Assembly: GCA_022782305.1 (NCBI GenBank)
Contig: JALFPC010000046.1
Coordinates: 1 to 35,925 of the forward strand
Source: Prevotella sp.
Lineage (GTDB): Bacteria > Bacteroidota > Bacteroidia > Bacteroidales > Bacteroidaceae
Direction of reading: 5' to 3'
Length of the DNA: 35,925 nucleotides
How positions within the stretch are numbered: the stretch's first letter is position 1; the number at the start of each line of letters is the position of its first letter. Below the pieces are notes generated by a model. It had not been told where the DNA came from. It saw nothing but the letters and a program-made list of their open reading frames with translations, and did not search any database. The position numbers were made by a program, and so were the translations under genes. Below are positions 24,272 to 33,841 of this stretch, one piece after another.

Positions 24272-26242
24272 TTATTCTTCAGGACTCACTTCTGTGGCCT
24301 TGAGCATTTCTGCTACCTCATTGTTTATTTTGGCAGCAAAATCAGCAATGGTAAGTACACCACGCTCCTCTGACCCCTGCTTGCGCACGCTAACAGTTCC
24401 ATCTGCCTGCTCCTTCTCACCAACGATTACCATATATGGTATACGCTTCAACTCGTTGTCGCGTACCTTACGTCCAATTTTTTCATTTCTGTTGTCAACA
24501 GTTGCCCTCACACCTGCGAAATCAAGTTCCTTCGCCACTTTCTTGGCATAGTCGTTATATTTTTCAGAGATAGGCAATACTGCCACCTGATCGGGAGTAA
24601 GCCACAATGGGAAATGACCAGCAGTATGCTCGATGAGCACAGCACAGAAACGCTCCATAGAACCAAATGGTGCACGATGAATCATCACAGGAGTTTTCTT
24701 TGTATTGTCTTCATCGGTATATTCGAGTTTGAATCTCTCGGGCAGGTTATAGTCCACCTGAATGGTACCCAACTGCCATCTACGTCCGATGGCGTCTTTT
24801 ACCATGAAGTCAAGCTTTGGACCATAGAATGCTGCCTCGCCATATTCAACCTTTGCTTTGAGACCTTTCTCGCGGCATGCTTCGATAATGGCGCTTTCAC
24901 CCTTCTCCCATACCTCATCAGAACCGATATATTTCTCATGGTCGTTGGGGTCACGGAGCGAGATCTGAGCCTCGAAATTATCAAAGTGAAAGATATCAAA
25001 GACTGCGCTGATGATATCCATAACCCTAAGGAATTCATTCTTGACCTGGTCTGGACGGCAGAAGATATGAGCATCATCTTGCGTAAATGATCGTACACGG
25101 GTAAGTCCATGCAGCTCACCACTCTGCTCATATCTGTATACAGTACCGAATTCTGCAATACGCAGAGGCAGATCCTTATAAGAACGTGGTTTCCAAGCAA
25201 ACACCTCACAGTGGTGAGGGCAGTTCATTGGCTTGAGCATATACTCCTCTCCCTCCTCAGGTGTATGGATAGGTTGGAATGAGTCCTTTCCGTAATGGGC
25301 ATAGTGGCCTGAGGTGACATAAAGGTTTTTACTACCGATATGCGGGGTGATAACCTCCTGATAACCATACTTACGCTGTATTTTGCGTAGCATATCCTGC
25401 ATGCGCAATCTTAGTTCGGTACCCTTTGGCAACCATATTGGCAAACCTTTTCCAACTCTTTCTGAGAACATGAAAAGTTCCATCTCCTTGCCTATCTTCC
25501 TATGATCACGCTTCTTTGCCTCTTCTACCATGAGAAGATATTCATCAAGCATTTTCTTCTTTGGGAAAGAGATACCATAGAGTCTCTGCATCTGCTCTCT
25601 GTTGGCATCTCCTCTCCAAAATGCTCCAGCCACGCTTGTAAGTTTTACAGCCTTTATGGCTCCAGTATTGAGAAGGTGAGGACCCTTGCAAAGGTCAGTG
25701 AAAGCGCCTTGAGTATATGTGGTAATAGTACCATCTTCGAGATCCTGATCTATATGCTCGCACTTGTAGGTCTGTCCGGCATCGGCAAACTCTTTCAGTG
25801 CATCAGCCTTAGCCACTTCCTTTCTAACCACGGGTTCTTTTTTCTGAGCAAGTTCCTTCATTTTGGCCTCAATGGTAGGGAAATCGCTTTCTTTTATCAT
25901 TTCACCATTTTTGAGTAGCACGTCATAGAAGAATCCGTTTTCTACAGCTGGTCCAAATCCGAACTGGATTCCAGGATATAATTCCTGTAGTGCCTCAGCC
26001 AGCAGGTGAGCGGAAGTATGCCAAAATGCGTGCTTACCTTCTTCATCATCAAACTTGTAGAGTTGTACTGTAGAATCCTCATTGATTGCTCTATTGAGTT
26101 CTACTGTTTCACCATTAACACCGCATGCCACTACGTCTCTGGCCAATGCGGGTGAGATGCTTTCTGCTATTTGCAGACCAGTTACGCCCTGTTCGTATTC
26201 ACGTACGGAGCCGTCTGGGAATGTGATTTTTATCATTGCCAT
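24272..26242 (-). CDS. thrS: Threonyl-tRNA synthetase
   Basis: A 656-residue class II synthetase (EC 6.1.1.3). Domains in order: TGS (~1-65, [20 protein letters not shown]), editing domain (~66-240) with [14 protein letters not shown] carrying the HxxxH site, catalytic domain (~250-535) with [14 protein letters not shown] (zinc cysteine), motif 2 [20 protein letters not shown] and [13 protein letters not shown], motif 3 near [15 protein letters not shown], and the anticodon-binding domain ([13 protein letters not shown]). All expected parts are there at normal length. A second ATG two codons later is also possible. It has its own promoter at 26267-26298. Confidence 0.98.
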   Translation of the reverse strand: MAMIKITFPDGSVREYEQGVTGLQIAESISPALARDVVACGVNGETVELNRAINEDSTVQLYKFDDEEGKHAFWHTSAHLLAEALQELYPGIQFGFGPAVENGFFYDVLLKNGEMIKESDFPTIEAKMKELAQKKEPVVRKEVAKADALKEFADAGQTYKCEHIDQDLEDGTITTYTQGAFTDLCKGPHLLNTGAIKAVKLTSVAGAFWRGDANREQMQRLYGISFPKKKMLDEYLLMVEEAKKRDHRKIGKEMELFMFSERVGKGLPIWLPKGTELRLRMQDMLRKIQRKYGYQEVITPHIGSKNLYVTSGHYAHYGKDSFQPIHTPEEGEEYMLKPMNCPHHCEVFAWKPRSYKDLPLRIAEFGTVYRYEQSGELHGLTRVRSFTQDDAHIFCRPDQVKNEFLRVMDIISAVFDIFHFDNFEAQISLRDPNDHEKYIGSDEVWEKGESAIIEACREKGLKAKVEYGEAAFYGPKLDFMVKDAIGRRWQLGTIQVDYNLPERFKLEYTDEDNTKKTPVMIHRAPFGSMERFCAVLIEHTAGHFPLWLTPDQVAVLPISEKYNDYAKKVAKELDFAGVRATVDNRNEKIGRKVRDNELKRIPYMVIVGEKEQADGTVSVRKQGSEERGVLTIADFAAKINNEVAEMLKATEVSPEE

Positions 26243-26266
26243 AATTATTTGTTGTCAATTTGGGCG

Positions 26267-26298
26267 CAAAATTAACGAATTAAATCGTAATAGTACAA
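26267..26298 (-). promoter_or_regulatory. thrS promoter
   Basis: Minus strand TTG (26296-26298), 21-nt spacer, then TAATTTTG (26267-26274) followed by CGCCC. The leader to ATG 26242 is short, with no room for a T-box, and none is seen. Confidence 0.65.
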
Positions 26299-26321
26299 TT
26301 TTTAGTGTAAAAAATTGCAAA

Positions 26322-26930
26322 CTATTTATCTTCAAGTAGAGCCGCATTACGCACTCGGCTCAATGTCTCGGGGGTCATCTGCAGATAATTGGCTATATAT
26401 ACGAGCGGAGCCCGCAATACCAGTTGCGGTTGTCTTTTCACCAGTTTGGTATATCTATCGAGAGCAGACTCGAACCTTAGCATATCAGCATGTATTTGGC
26501 TTTGAATGAGCGACTCTTCGAGTATCTTTCGATATAATATCTGGATATTTACACTCTTCATGGCCACTTGCTCTAACCTTGTTCGTGGTAGCAGATAAAC
26601 TATGGATGGTTCAAGAGCCATGATCTGCAATCTAGTAGGTTGCTCATTAAACAGACTCTCAATACACATCACGATATGGTTTTCTGTGGCCATATGCTCG
26701 GTTAGTTCCTTACCGTTTTTATAGTAGAACTGCCTTAGCATGCCCTTGGTTATCCAATAGAGGTCGGTGCATATGTCTCCCTCTTTTAGGATTATCTCCC
26801 CCTTTTGGTATTTTCGTGGCACGAGAACACTCTCGAGCACATCCAATTCGTCATGGGTCATGGTACTGTATCTTCTTGCCAGTTCCCTTGCCACATCTCT
26901 TGGCGTCATGCCAACTGTAGTGATGCCCAT
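26322..26930 (-). CDS. Crp/Fnr-family transcriptional regulator
   Basis: A 202-residue protein. Residues ~20-125 form a cyclic-nucleotide-binding-like beta barrel: LVPRKYQKGEIILKEGDICT, YWITKGMLRQFYYKNGKELT and LPRTRLEQVAM. The C-terminal ~60 residues end in a shortened winged helix with VYIANYLQMTPETLSRVRNA. No Cys cluster of an Fnr iron-sulfur sensor is present, and the Arg and Glu that bind cAMP phosphate are not obvious, so the ligand is unknown. This form is abundant in Bacteroidota. The ATG is preceded by a strong Shine-Dalgarno-like GGAGG (26938-26942), unusual for this group. It lies 69 nt after lepA on the same strand and may be cotranscribed with it. Confidence 0.88.
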   Translation of the reverse strand: MGITTVGMTPRDVARELARRYSTMTHDELDVLESVLVPRKYQKGEIILKEGDICTDLYWITKGMLRQFYYKNGKELTEHMATENHIVMCIESLFNEQPTRLQIMALEPSIVYLLPRTRLEQVAMKSVNIQILYRKILEESLIQSQIHADMLRFESALDRYTKLVKRQPQLVLRAPLVYIANYLQMTPETLSRVRNAALLEDK

Positions 26931-26999
26931 ATTTTTTCCTCCAATAGTTAAGTGTGATTAATAGTTAACGTTAGACATTTTTCGACTGTTCATTAGTTG

Positions 27000-28781
27000 T
27001 CAGTCCAGTTTGAGCACTGCGAGGAATGCCTTTTGCGGCACCTCCACATTGCCTATTTGTTTCATTCGCTTTTTGCCTTTCTTTTGCTTTTCAAGCAGTT
27101 TTCTCTTTCTGCTCACGTCACCTCCATAGCATTTTGCCGTCACATCCTTTCTAACACATTTTATGGTTTCACGTGCCACTATCTTGGCACCTATGGCCGC
27201 CTGGATAGCTATATCAAACTGCTGTCTCGGTATGAGTTCCTTGAGTTTTTCACACATGCGTCTACCGAAGGTTACAGCATTATCCTGGTGAGTGAGGGTA
27301 GACAGGGCGTCCACGGGTTCTCCATTGAGCAGGATATCAAGTTTTGCCAATTTAGATGGTCTAAAACAGTCTATATGGTAATCAAAGGATGCATATCCTT
27401 TTGATATACTCTTAAGTTTGTCATAGAAATCAATAACGATCTCTCCGAGCGGAAGCATAAAATGCAGTTCTACCCTATTGCCACTCACATACTGCTGGTC
27501 GATGAGTTCTCCACGCTTGTCGAGGCAGAGGGTCATGATCGGTCCGATATAATCGGCAGCAGTGATGATGGATGCTCTGATATACGGTTCTTCTATATGG
27601 TCTATCATCGTTTGGTCGGGCAGGCCCGAAGGGTTGTGCACCTCCTTCACTCCTCCCTGCTTGTCATAGCACATATATGACACGTTGGGCACTGTAGTGA
27701 TAACATCCATATTAAACTCCCTGTCGAGCCTTTCCTGCACTATCTCCATATGGAGCAGTCCCAGAAATCCGCATCTGAATCCGAATCCCAATGCTATCGA
27801 TGATTCTGGGGTGAACGATAGCGAGGCATCATTGAGCCTTAGTTTCTCTAGAGATGCCCTTAGGTTCTCATAATCAGATGGATCTATGGGATAAACGCCT
27901 GCAAAGACCATTGGTTTCACTTCCTGAAAACCGTCGATGGCGCGTTCGCATGGTCTAGCCACATGAGTGATAGTATCACCCACTTTCACTTCCTTGCTAT
28001 CTTTGATACCACTGATGATATATCCCACATCACCCGTAGAGAGTTGGTTGCGGGCAATCATATCCATCTTCAGCACTCCCACCTCATCAGCATCATACTC
28101 CATACCGGTATTGAAAAATTTCACCTTGTCACCCTTGCGTATCATGCCGTTTTCAATTTTGAAATATGCTATGATACCTCTGAAGGAGTTGAATACAGAA
28201 TCGAAGATAAGAGCTTGAAGGGGTGCTGTAGAATCGCCCACGGGATGTGGTACTCTCTCAACCACAGCATTTAGGATATCCTCCACTCCCTCACCTGTTT
28301 TTCCGCTTGCCCTGATAATATCGGCGCGGTCGCATCCAATGAGGTCTATGATCTCATCTTCCACCTCATCTGGCATAGCACTGGGCATGTCTATCTTGTT
28401 TATTACCGGAATAATCTCGAGATTATGGTCGATGGCCATATAGAGATTAGATATTGTTTGTGCCTGCACGCCCTGCGTGGCATCCACCACGAGCAATGCT
28501 CCCTCGCAGGCGGCTATACTCCTCGACACCTCGTAAGAGAAGTCCACATGCCCTGGAGTATCTATAAGGTTTAGTATGTATTTCTGTCCATTGTGAGCAT
28601 ATTCCATTTGTATGGCGTGACTTTTGATAGTAATGCCACGCTCTCGCTCAAGATCCATATCATCAAGCATCTGTCCTTCAGTCACTTTGATTGTATTAGT
28701 ATACTCGAGCAGTCTATCGGCAAGAGTTGACTTGCCATGGTCTATATGCGCAATAATGCAAAAATTTCTTATATTGTCCAT
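27000..28781 (-). CDS. lepA: Elongation factor 4 (LepA)
   Basis: A 593-residue translational GTPase. G1 is [19 protein letters not shown]2 lies in [16 protein letters not shown]3 is DTPGHVDF, G4 is NKID. The later domains resemble EF-G III and V, and the LepA-specific C-terminal domain holds [23 protein letters not shown] [20 protein letters not shown]. LepA acts on stalled ribosomes and in 30S assembly. Length is typical. A strong promoter lies at 28875-28905, about 90 nt upstream. Confidence 0.97.
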   Translation of the reverse strand: MDNIRNFCIIAHIDHGKSTLADRLLEYTNTIKVTEGQMLDDMDLERERGITIKSHAIQMEYAHNGQKYILNLIDTPGHVDFSYEVSRSIAACEGALLVVDATQGVQAQTISNLYMAIDHNLEIIPVINKIDMPSAMPDEVEDEIIDLIGCDRADIIRASGKTGEGVEDILNAVVERVPHPVGDSTAPLQALIFDSVFNSFRGIIAYFKIENGMIRKGDKVKFFNTGMEYDADEVGVLKMDMIARNQLSTGDVGYIISGIKDSKEVKVGDTITHVARPCERAIDGFQEVKPMVFAGVYPIDPSDYENLRASLEKLRLNDASLSFTPESSIALGFGFRCGFLGLLHMEIVQERLDREFNMDVITTVPNVSYMCYDKQGGVKEVHNPSGLPDQTMIDHIEEPYIRASIITAADYIGPIMTLCLDKRGELIDQQYVSGNRVELHFMLPLGEIVIDFYDKLKSISKGYASFDYHIDCFRPSKLAKLDILLNGEPVDALSTLTHQDNAVTFGRRMCEKLKELIPRQQFDIAIQAAIGAKIVARETIKCVRKDVTAKCYGGDVSRKRKLLEKQKKGKKRMKQIGNVEVPQKAFLAVLKLD

Positions 28782-28874
28782 TGTTGTCTTCTTTTCTTTT
28801 TGCCTTTTGAGACTATGCTGTAGTCAATATGCCATGCGTTTTTATTATTCGGCTACACAACCTCCATTATAGTG

Positions 28875-28905
28875 CAAAGATACTACATTTTATGGTTTTA
28901 TCAAA
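28875..28905 (-). promoter_or_regulatory. lepA promoter
   Basis: Minus strand TTTG (28902-28905), 19-nt spacer, then TATCTTTG (28875-28882) followed by CACTA. Complete match to the Bacteroidota consensus. Confidence 0.7.
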
Positions 28906-28998
28906 ATTATTTTCTCGTTTTTTTATTACCTTTTCCACTATTTGTGCATAGCAATAGTTTTTTAGCCATATCAAGATGGTAATATGAAAAAAAAACAC

Positions 28999-29006
28999 TA
29001 CTTTTG
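28999..29006 (+). promoter_or_regulatory. -7 element of the small lipoprotein gene
   Basis: TACTTTTG followed by CACT fits TAnnTTTG and puts the transcript start about 15 nt before ATG 29028. No TTTG is found at the expected -33 position. A clear Shine-Dalgarno-like AAGGAG (29017-29022) lies just before the ATG. Confidence 0.5.
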
Positions 29007-29027
29007 CACTATCAAAAAGGAGACTAT

Positions 29028-29417
29028 ATGAAAAGAGCTTACACATTATCATTAGTGTCAATACTGCTTTTAGGCAGTTGTCAGGAATCAATGGAAGATC
29101 GTTGTGCACGTGAAGTTAAGGAATATAATGACAAGCGTTGCCCTGCACGCATCAATGAGTATACGGATATAGACAGTGTAGTGTTTGACCGTTCCACTCT
29201 TACCACGCATTATTATTATACCATCAAGGGAGAGGCCGACAATCCAGAGGCCATAAAACGCATCAATCCTCGTACCAGTCTCCTGGAAGGGTTGCGAAAT
29301 TCAACCAGCACACTTGCCTATAAGGAAGCGGGATATAATTTTGCTTATACCTACCATTCGCACAGCACAGGCAAGATACTGTTTGATATTGTCTTCACGA
29401 GCAACGATTATAAATAG
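29028..29417 (+). CDS. Small secreted lipoprotein of unknown function
   Basis: 129 residues from ATG 29028; an ATG eight codons earlier lies between the -7 element and the ribosome-binding site and is rejected. The N-terminus MKRAYTLSLVSILLLGSC is a lipoprotein signal with the lipobox LGSC (Cys18). The mature part is short and polar, with two further cysteines (Cys27 and ~Cys39, in DRCAREV and DKRCPARI) that could form a disulfide, and an aromatic beta-rich end (THYYYTIKGE, YNFAYTYHSHSTGKILFDIV). I recognise no family; it resembles small Bacteroidota lipoproteins with no assigned role. It is the only plus-strand gene in a minus-strand translation block. Confidence 0.8.
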   Translation: MKRAYTLSLVSILLLGSCQESMEDRCAREVKEYNDKRCPARINEYTDIDSVVFDRSTLTTHYYYTIKGEADNPEAIKRINPRTSLLEGLRNSTSTLAYKEAGYNFAYTYHSHSTGKILFDIVFTSNDYK

Positions 29418-29421
29418 TATT

Positions 29422-29477
29422 CCGCCCATATTATATATATAATGTACGCGCGTACATTATGTATATAATATGGGCGG
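29422..29477. terminator. 56-nt near-perfect palindrome, bidirectional terminator
   Basis: Arms 29422-29449 and 29450-29477 are inverse complements over 28 bp with a single T/C difference that can pair as G-U on one strand. There is no unpaired loop in the sequence; the centre is ACGCGCGT. GC-rich ends (CCGCCC/GGGCGG) clamp a long A/T-rich stem. It separates the lipoprotein gene from convergent yebC. Confidence 0.8.
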
Positions 29478-29510
29478 TTATATAATTGACGACGTTATTG
29501 GTCTGGACAA

Positions 29511-30242
29511 TTATTCCTCTGCTGGTTTCATGTTTGTATAAACATTCTGTACGTCGTCATCATCCTCGAGCAGATCAACCATCTTGTCAATGCTCTCCCT
29601 CTGCTCTGGAGTAACATCCTTGAGGTCGTTAGGAATACGGGTGAACTCTGCTCCTGTCACTTCAAAGCCGTTGCTCTCGAGATACTTCTGTATTTCACTG
29701 AAGCTTGTGGGTTCTCCATAGATGGTAATCTCTCCTGACTCTTCGTCCTTGTCAAATTCGTCGTCTACACCGAGGTCGATGAGTTCGAGGATGAGGTCAT
29801 CCATATCTAGTCCATCCTTTTGCTTGAATGTAAACACACATTTGTGGTCAAAGAGGAAAGAGAGCGAACCTTGTGTGCCCATGTTTCCATTGAACTTATT
29901 GAATACGGCTCTTACGTTAGCCACTGTGCGAGTACCATTATCAGTAGCCGCCTCTACAAAGATGGCTATTCCGTGTGGTCCATATCCCTCATAGGTAACC
30001 TCCTTGAAATCCTTTTGGTCCTTACCCATTGCATTCTTGATAGCACGCTCAACGTTTGCATTAGGCATGTTTTCGCGTTTTGCCGTCTGCATGATTGCCC
30101 TGAGATGCGGGTTGTTTTCAGGATCCGGACCACCAGCCTTGACAGCAATGGCTATTTGTTTTCCGATTTTTGTGAATGTGCGGGCCATGTGTCCCCATCT
30201 TTTCAGTTTCGCAGCTTTGCGATATTCAAATGCTCTTCCCAT
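29511..30242 (-). CDS. yebC: YebC/TACO1-family protein
   Basis: A 243-residue protein of the YebC/TACO1 family. The N-terminus MGRAFEYRKAAKLKRWGHMA is the family's basic start, followed by FTKIGKQIAIAVKAGGPDPE and ENMPNANVERAIKNAMGK. The middle holds YEGYGPHGIAIFVEAATDN and FNKFNGNMGTQGSLSFLF. Members have been called transcriptional regulators, and more recent work links several to translation of proline-rich stretches; which applies here cannot be read from the sequence. It follows pheT by 18 nt on the same strand, which is consistent with a role close to translation. Confidence 0.95.
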   Translation of the reverse strand: MGRAFEYRKAAKLKRWGHMARTFTKIGKQIAIAVKAGGPDPENNPHLRAIMQTAKRENMPNANVERAIKNAMGKDQKDFKEVTYEGYGPHGIAIFVEAATDNGTRTVANVRAVFNKFNGNMGTQGSLSFLFDHKCVFTFKQKDGLDMDDLILELIDLGVDDEFDKDEESGEITIYGEPTSFSEIQKYLESNGFEVTGAEFTRIPNDLKDVTPEQRESIDKMVDLLEDDDDVQNVYTNMKPAEE

Positions 30243-30260
30243 TGGAGTGATTTTTTGAGT

Positions 30261-32723
30261 TTAGCGGAGCTGAGCTCCAAGTTTATTTTTCAAGTTTGTG
30301 ATTATCTTATTCATGATAGCATCTATCTGTTTGTCATTAAGAGTCTTGCTCTCATCTTGCAACACGAAGTTGACAGCATAACTCTTTTTGCCCTCAGGCA
30401 GGTTCTTGCCTTCATACACATCAAAGAGTTCAACTTTCTTCAGAAGTTTCTTTTCGCTCTGCTTTGCAATATCTTCGATCTGTGAGAATTCTATGCCATT
30501 GTCTATAAGCAATGCAAGGTCACGACTTACGCTTGGATACTTGCTAATCTCCTTATATAGAACCTTGTTGCCCTTGATTAGTTTCATGAGGGTATTCCAG
30601 TTAATTTCAGCATAATAAACGGGCTGGCTGACATCCATTTCTTTCAATAGTTTATTTGAGAGGATACCGAGTTCTGCCAACTTGCTTCCGCCTCTGTTTT
30701 CAATTGTTATACCAGCGGCAAAGATATCATTATCCGACTTTCTTCTGACCACCTTTCCCTGTTGCAGGCCCACGCGGCGCATCACGTTGTCTACATACGC
30801 CTGCAGTTCATAAAATGTCATATCTTCATTAGGATGTGCCCAACTGCCTTCCACTCTTTTACCTGTAAGCCACAGAGCCAAGTGATAGTTTTCCTTGTAT
30901 GCAGCCATTGGGTTTTGGTCGTCATGTTTCTCAGGATTATGTGCATACACATTTCCAAATTCAAAGAATCTGAGATTGGCATTTTTTCTCTTAATGTTAT
31001 GTTCAATACTTTCAAGACCACCAAAGAGCAGTGTCTGCCTCATCACGTTAAGGTCGCTACTGAGTGGGTTCATGATGGTCACGCAGTGGTCGGCTGCATA
31101 AGTGTTATGATTCTGATAATATGCCCCTTTGGTCAGCGAGTTATTGAGGATTTCCACAAAGCCAGCTCCCACGAGTTGTTCGCTCACGAGATTTGCCCAT
31201 TTATGCTTCTGGTCCTCATCAGCCTTCACCACCAGACATCCCTTGAGTTGGGTAGGTATCTCCACATTGTTATATCCATATATTCTGAGGATATCCTCCA
31301 CTACATCGCATGGTCTCTGCACGTCTGTGCGGTATGCTGGGATTTCAAGTCTGATACCCCTTTCTGTTTCACCAATAACTGTCATTTCGAGGGTTTGGCA
31401 AATATTCTTTATTGTTTGGTTGCCTATCTCTTTGCCGATAAGACTATTTACATAATCAAAGTCGAGATCAACCACAGCATTGTCTATTGGATTAGGATAT
31501 ACATCGCAGATATCCATGGCCACCTTGCCTCCTGCCAGTTGCTTACAGAGTATGGCAGCCTGTTTTAGGGCGTATATAACTCCATTGGGGTCTATACCTC
31601 TTTCAAATCTGAAGCTTGCATCTGTGCTGAGTCCGTGTCTTCTTGCACTCTTTCTTATCCATGTTGGATGGAAATATGCACTTTCTAACACCACATTGGT
31701 AGTGGTTTCATACGTTCCACTACCCTTTCCTCCAAATATGCCGGCAATACACATTGGCTCTTCGGCATTGCAGATGCTTAGGTCATGGAGTCCCAGTGTA
31801 TGCTCCTCTCCATCGAGGGTTACGAACTTGGTTCCTTCAGGTTGCGTCCTCACCACAATTTTGTGTCCCTTCACCATATCGGCATCAAAGCAGTGCATAG
31901 GCTGTCCGTATGCCATCATTACATAATTGGTAATGTCAACGATATTGTTAATTGGTCTCAATCCCAATATTCTGAGTTTATTTTGGAGCCATTCGGGACT
32001 TTCCTTCACCTCGCACCCTGTTATGCTTACACAAGCATATCTCTTGCATGCTTCTGCATTTTCTATTTCCACATCTATCTGCAGGTCATGGTTATCCACG
32101 GCAAAGGCACTGTTGTCGGGTCTATGCAGATTTGACTCATACCCATTAGTCTTGAGCCATGCATATAGGTCGCGTGCCACGCCCCAATGCGATAGTGCAT
32201 CACTTCTATTGGGAGTGATATCCACTTCTATAAGCCAGTCGCTCTCAAGGTTGTAATATTCTGCGGCTGGCATGCCTACCTGTGCATCTTCGGGCAATAC
32301 AATAATGCCTGCATGATCGGTGCCAACGCCTATTTCGTCTTCGGCACATATCATACCGCAACTCTCCACGCCTCTGAGTTTTGATTTCTTGATAACAAAT
32401 TCCTTGTCGCCGTCATAGAGCACACATCCGAGGTCGGCCACAATGACTTTCTGTCCAGCGGCCACATTGGGAGCACCGCACACTATTTGCGATGGGGTTT
32501 CTCTTCCGAGGTCAACGGTAGTCACATGGAGATGATCAGAGTTTGGATGAATGTCGCAAGTAAGCACTTGGCCCACATATAGTCCTTTAAGTCCACCTTT
32601 GATGGTTTGCACTTCTTCGAGAGTTCCTACTTCCAGTCCTATGGAAGTCAGAGCCTCTGCGACTTCCTGTGGCGTCAGGTAAAAATCTACATACTCTTTA
32701 AGCCACTTATAAGATATATTCAT
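30261..32723 (-). CDS. pheT: Phenylalanyl-tRNA synthetase, beta subunit
   Basis: An 820-residue subunit of the (alpha-beta)2 enzyme (EC 6.1.1.20). Domains in order: N-terminal helix and tRNA-binding EMAP/OB domain (~40-155, YVGQVLTCDIHPNSDHLHV), B3/B4 editing domain (~210-400, RPINNIVDITNYVMMAYGQP), B5 (~405-475), catalytic-like core (~490-710) with the FEFGNVYAH segment, and the C-terminal FDX-ACB anticodon-binding domain (KYPSVSRDLALLIDNGIEFS). The length and all domains are normal. The alpha subunit gene pheS is not adjacent, as is common in Bacteroidota. Together with yebC it forms a two-gene operon under the promoter at 32758-32788. Confidence 0.97.
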   Translation of the reverse strand: MNISYKWLKEYVDFYLTPQEVAEALTSIGLEVGTLEEVQTIKGGLKGLYVGQVLTCDIHPNSDHLHVTTVDLGRETPSQIVCGAPNVAAGQKVIVADLGCVLYDGDKEFVIKKSKLRGVESCGMICAEDEIGVGTDHAGIIVLPEDAQVGMPAAEYYNLESDWLIEVDITPNRSDALSHWGVARDLYAWLKTNGYESNLHRPDNSAFAVDNHDLQIDVEIENAEACKRYACVSITGCEVKESPEWLQNKLRILGLRPINNIVDITNYVMMAYGQPMHCFDADMVKGHKIVVRTQPEGTKFVTLDGEEHTLGLHDLSICNAEEPMCIAGIFGGKGSGTYETTTNVVLESAYFHPTWIRKSARRHGLSTDASFRFERGIDPNGVIYALKQAAILCKQLAGGKVAMDICDVYPNPIDNAVVDLDFDYVNSLIGKEIGNQTIKNICQTLEMTVIGETERGIRLEIPAYRTDVQRPCDVVEDILRIYGYNNVEIPTQLKGCLVVKADEDQKHKWANLVSEQLVGAGFVEILNNSLTKGAYYQNHNTYAADHCVTIMNPLSSDLNVMRQTLLFGGLESIEHNIKRKNANLRFFEFGNVYAHNPEKHDDQNPMAAYKENYHLALWLTGKRVEGSWAHPNEDMTFYELQAYVDNVMRRVGLQQGKVVRRKSDNDIFAAGITIENRGGSKLAELGILSNKLLKEMDVSQPVYYAEINWNTLMKLIKGNKVLYKEISKYPSVSRDLALLIDNGIEFSQIEDIAKQSEKKLLKKVELFDVYEGKNLPEGKKSYAVNFVLQDESKTLNDKQIDAIMNKIITNLKNKLGAQLR

Positions 32724-32757
32724 TTCGTTATTTTTTAATTACAATAAAAATGCAGCG

Positions 32758-32788
32758 CAAAGTTACTGCTTTTTCTGCAATTACGCAA
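32758..32788 (-). promoter_or_regulatory. pheT-yebC promoter
   Basis: Minus strand TTG (32786-32788), 20-nt spacer, then TAACTTTG (32758-32765) followed by CGCTG. Good Bacteroidota consensus match, 35 nt before the pheT ATG. Confidence 0.7.
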
Positions 32789-32820
32789 TAATTTACGTGA
32801 CTTTTTGCTATTATCACGGT

Positions 32821-33627
32821 TTATCGCTTCTTTAGGTCGCCAATGGTGATAGGCATATTCATAAGTTGCGCTGGTGTTATCTCCTTATGTTTTTTCATAT
32901 ACCATGTTATGTTGTCCACATAGCACATGTGTTTAAAGACCTTTTTCTGCATAATATGGTTTACGAGCCAGAATATCTTGCTCACCTGTATGTCGCAATA
33001 TTCCTGTCCTGCCTCGTCATGGTTGGGTATAGGATACTTACTCATGATATAGAAGGTTAGACAGTCTGGCACTATCATGCTGCGCACCATTAATTTGCGT
33101 TGGTCGGCAGGATAGTATTTCAGATACAGGGGATAGTTGGCACCAAGGTATTTGTCTATGCATATACCTATAGTATTGTTGCCCACTATGATGCTTTGGT
33201 CGAGGGCACCAATCTGTGAATAAACCATAGGAATATCCATGTCTGGCATTATCTCTTTGAGTCTTTTGAAACATTTGGTTAGTTCCTTGTTTATATCCTC
33301 CATATTGGCATACTGCTGTTCAGCGCTATTTATTAGTTCCTGTAGCACAGTGTCTTGATAGAAAGCCAAATATTTCTGGTTGATCTCAGGATCGTTCACC
33401 TTTCCAATCTTGAGCACATCCTCAATGAGCGTGCGGGTCTGCATTGGATAGTCGGTATTCATTTGCTGAAGAGCCGAGAAATCTCCTGTGGTGAGATAAA
33501 GGCTTTGGATACGATCATAGCGCTCCACTTCAATGGAGATTTCATCGTCGGTCACCCAACTAAGTTTCCATTGACAACCCACACAAGCAAAAAGTATGGC
33601 AAACAATAAGAAATAAATCTTTTTCAT
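32821..33627 (-). CDS. GldB-like lipoprotein
   Basis: A 268-residue lipoprotein: MKKIYFLLFAILFACVGC has a hydrophobic core and lipobox (Cys18). The body resembles the gliding-motility lipoprotein GldB of Bacteroidota, with VERYDRIQSLYLTTGDF near residue 35-52, LTKCFKRLKEIMPDMDIP, the short strand YSQIGALDQSIIVGNNTIGI, CIDKYLGANYPLYLKYYP and CDIQVSKIFWLVNHIMQKKV. Gut Bacteroidota without gliding often keep a GldB relative, whose role is uncertain; an M78/DUF2268-like protease fold has been suggested for such proteins, but no HExxH motif is seen here. It has its own promoter and stands alone, so no operon partner hints at its role. Confidence 0.8.
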   Translation of the reverse strand: MKKIYFLLFAILFACVGCQWKLSWVTDDEISIEVERYDRIQSLYLTTGDFSALQQMNTDYPMQTRTLIEDVLKIGKVNDPEINQKYLAFYQDTVLQELINSAEQQYANMEDINKELTKCFKRLKEIMPDMDIPMVYSQIGALDQSIIVGNNTIGICIDKYLGANYPLYLKYYPADQRKLMVRSMIVPDCLTFYIMSKYPIPNHDEAGQEYCDIQVSKIFWLVNHIMQKKVFKHMCYVDNITWYMKKHKEITPAQLMNMPITIGDLKKR

Positions 33628-33664
33628 TGATATATGGAATGCGCTCTTATGTTAAATTACCTTG

Positions 33665-33696
33665 CAAAATTACTAATTAATCTTGAATAAAACAAA
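33665..33696 (-). promoter_or_regulatory. Promoter of the GldB-like gene
   Basis: Minus strand TTTG (33693-33696), 20-nt spacer, then TAATTTTG (33665-33672) followed by CAAGG. Complete consensus match, about 30 nt from transcript start to ATG. Confidence 0.75.
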
Positions 33697-33787
33697 TTAT
33701 TCACTAAAAAAATTAAAATAACAAGCATAAAAGAACAAAAATGATATATAAATACTAATAATCTGAGCATTTTTGCAGATATTTTAC

Positions 33788-33795
33788 TACTTTTG
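33788..33795 (+). promoter_or_regulatory. -7 element of the DUF4861 gene
   Basis: TACTTTTG fits TAnnTTTG; the transcript would begin about 40 nt before the ATG at 33842. No matching TTTG is at the -33 position. Confidence 0.45.
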
Positions 33796-33841
33796 TGTGA
33801 AATAAGCTATCTATCTACATTTACAAGAAATCAAACAAGAG

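Noticed and set aside
29820..30485. Plus-strand open frame of 221 codons opposite yebC and pheT
   Set aside because: It spans two well-supported genes in antisense and has no family resemblance.
30762..31568. Plus-strand open frame of 268 codons opposite pheT
   Set aside because: It is a shadow of pheT, which has full domain support; the product is Cys-, His- and Ile-rich with no recognisable domain or start signal.
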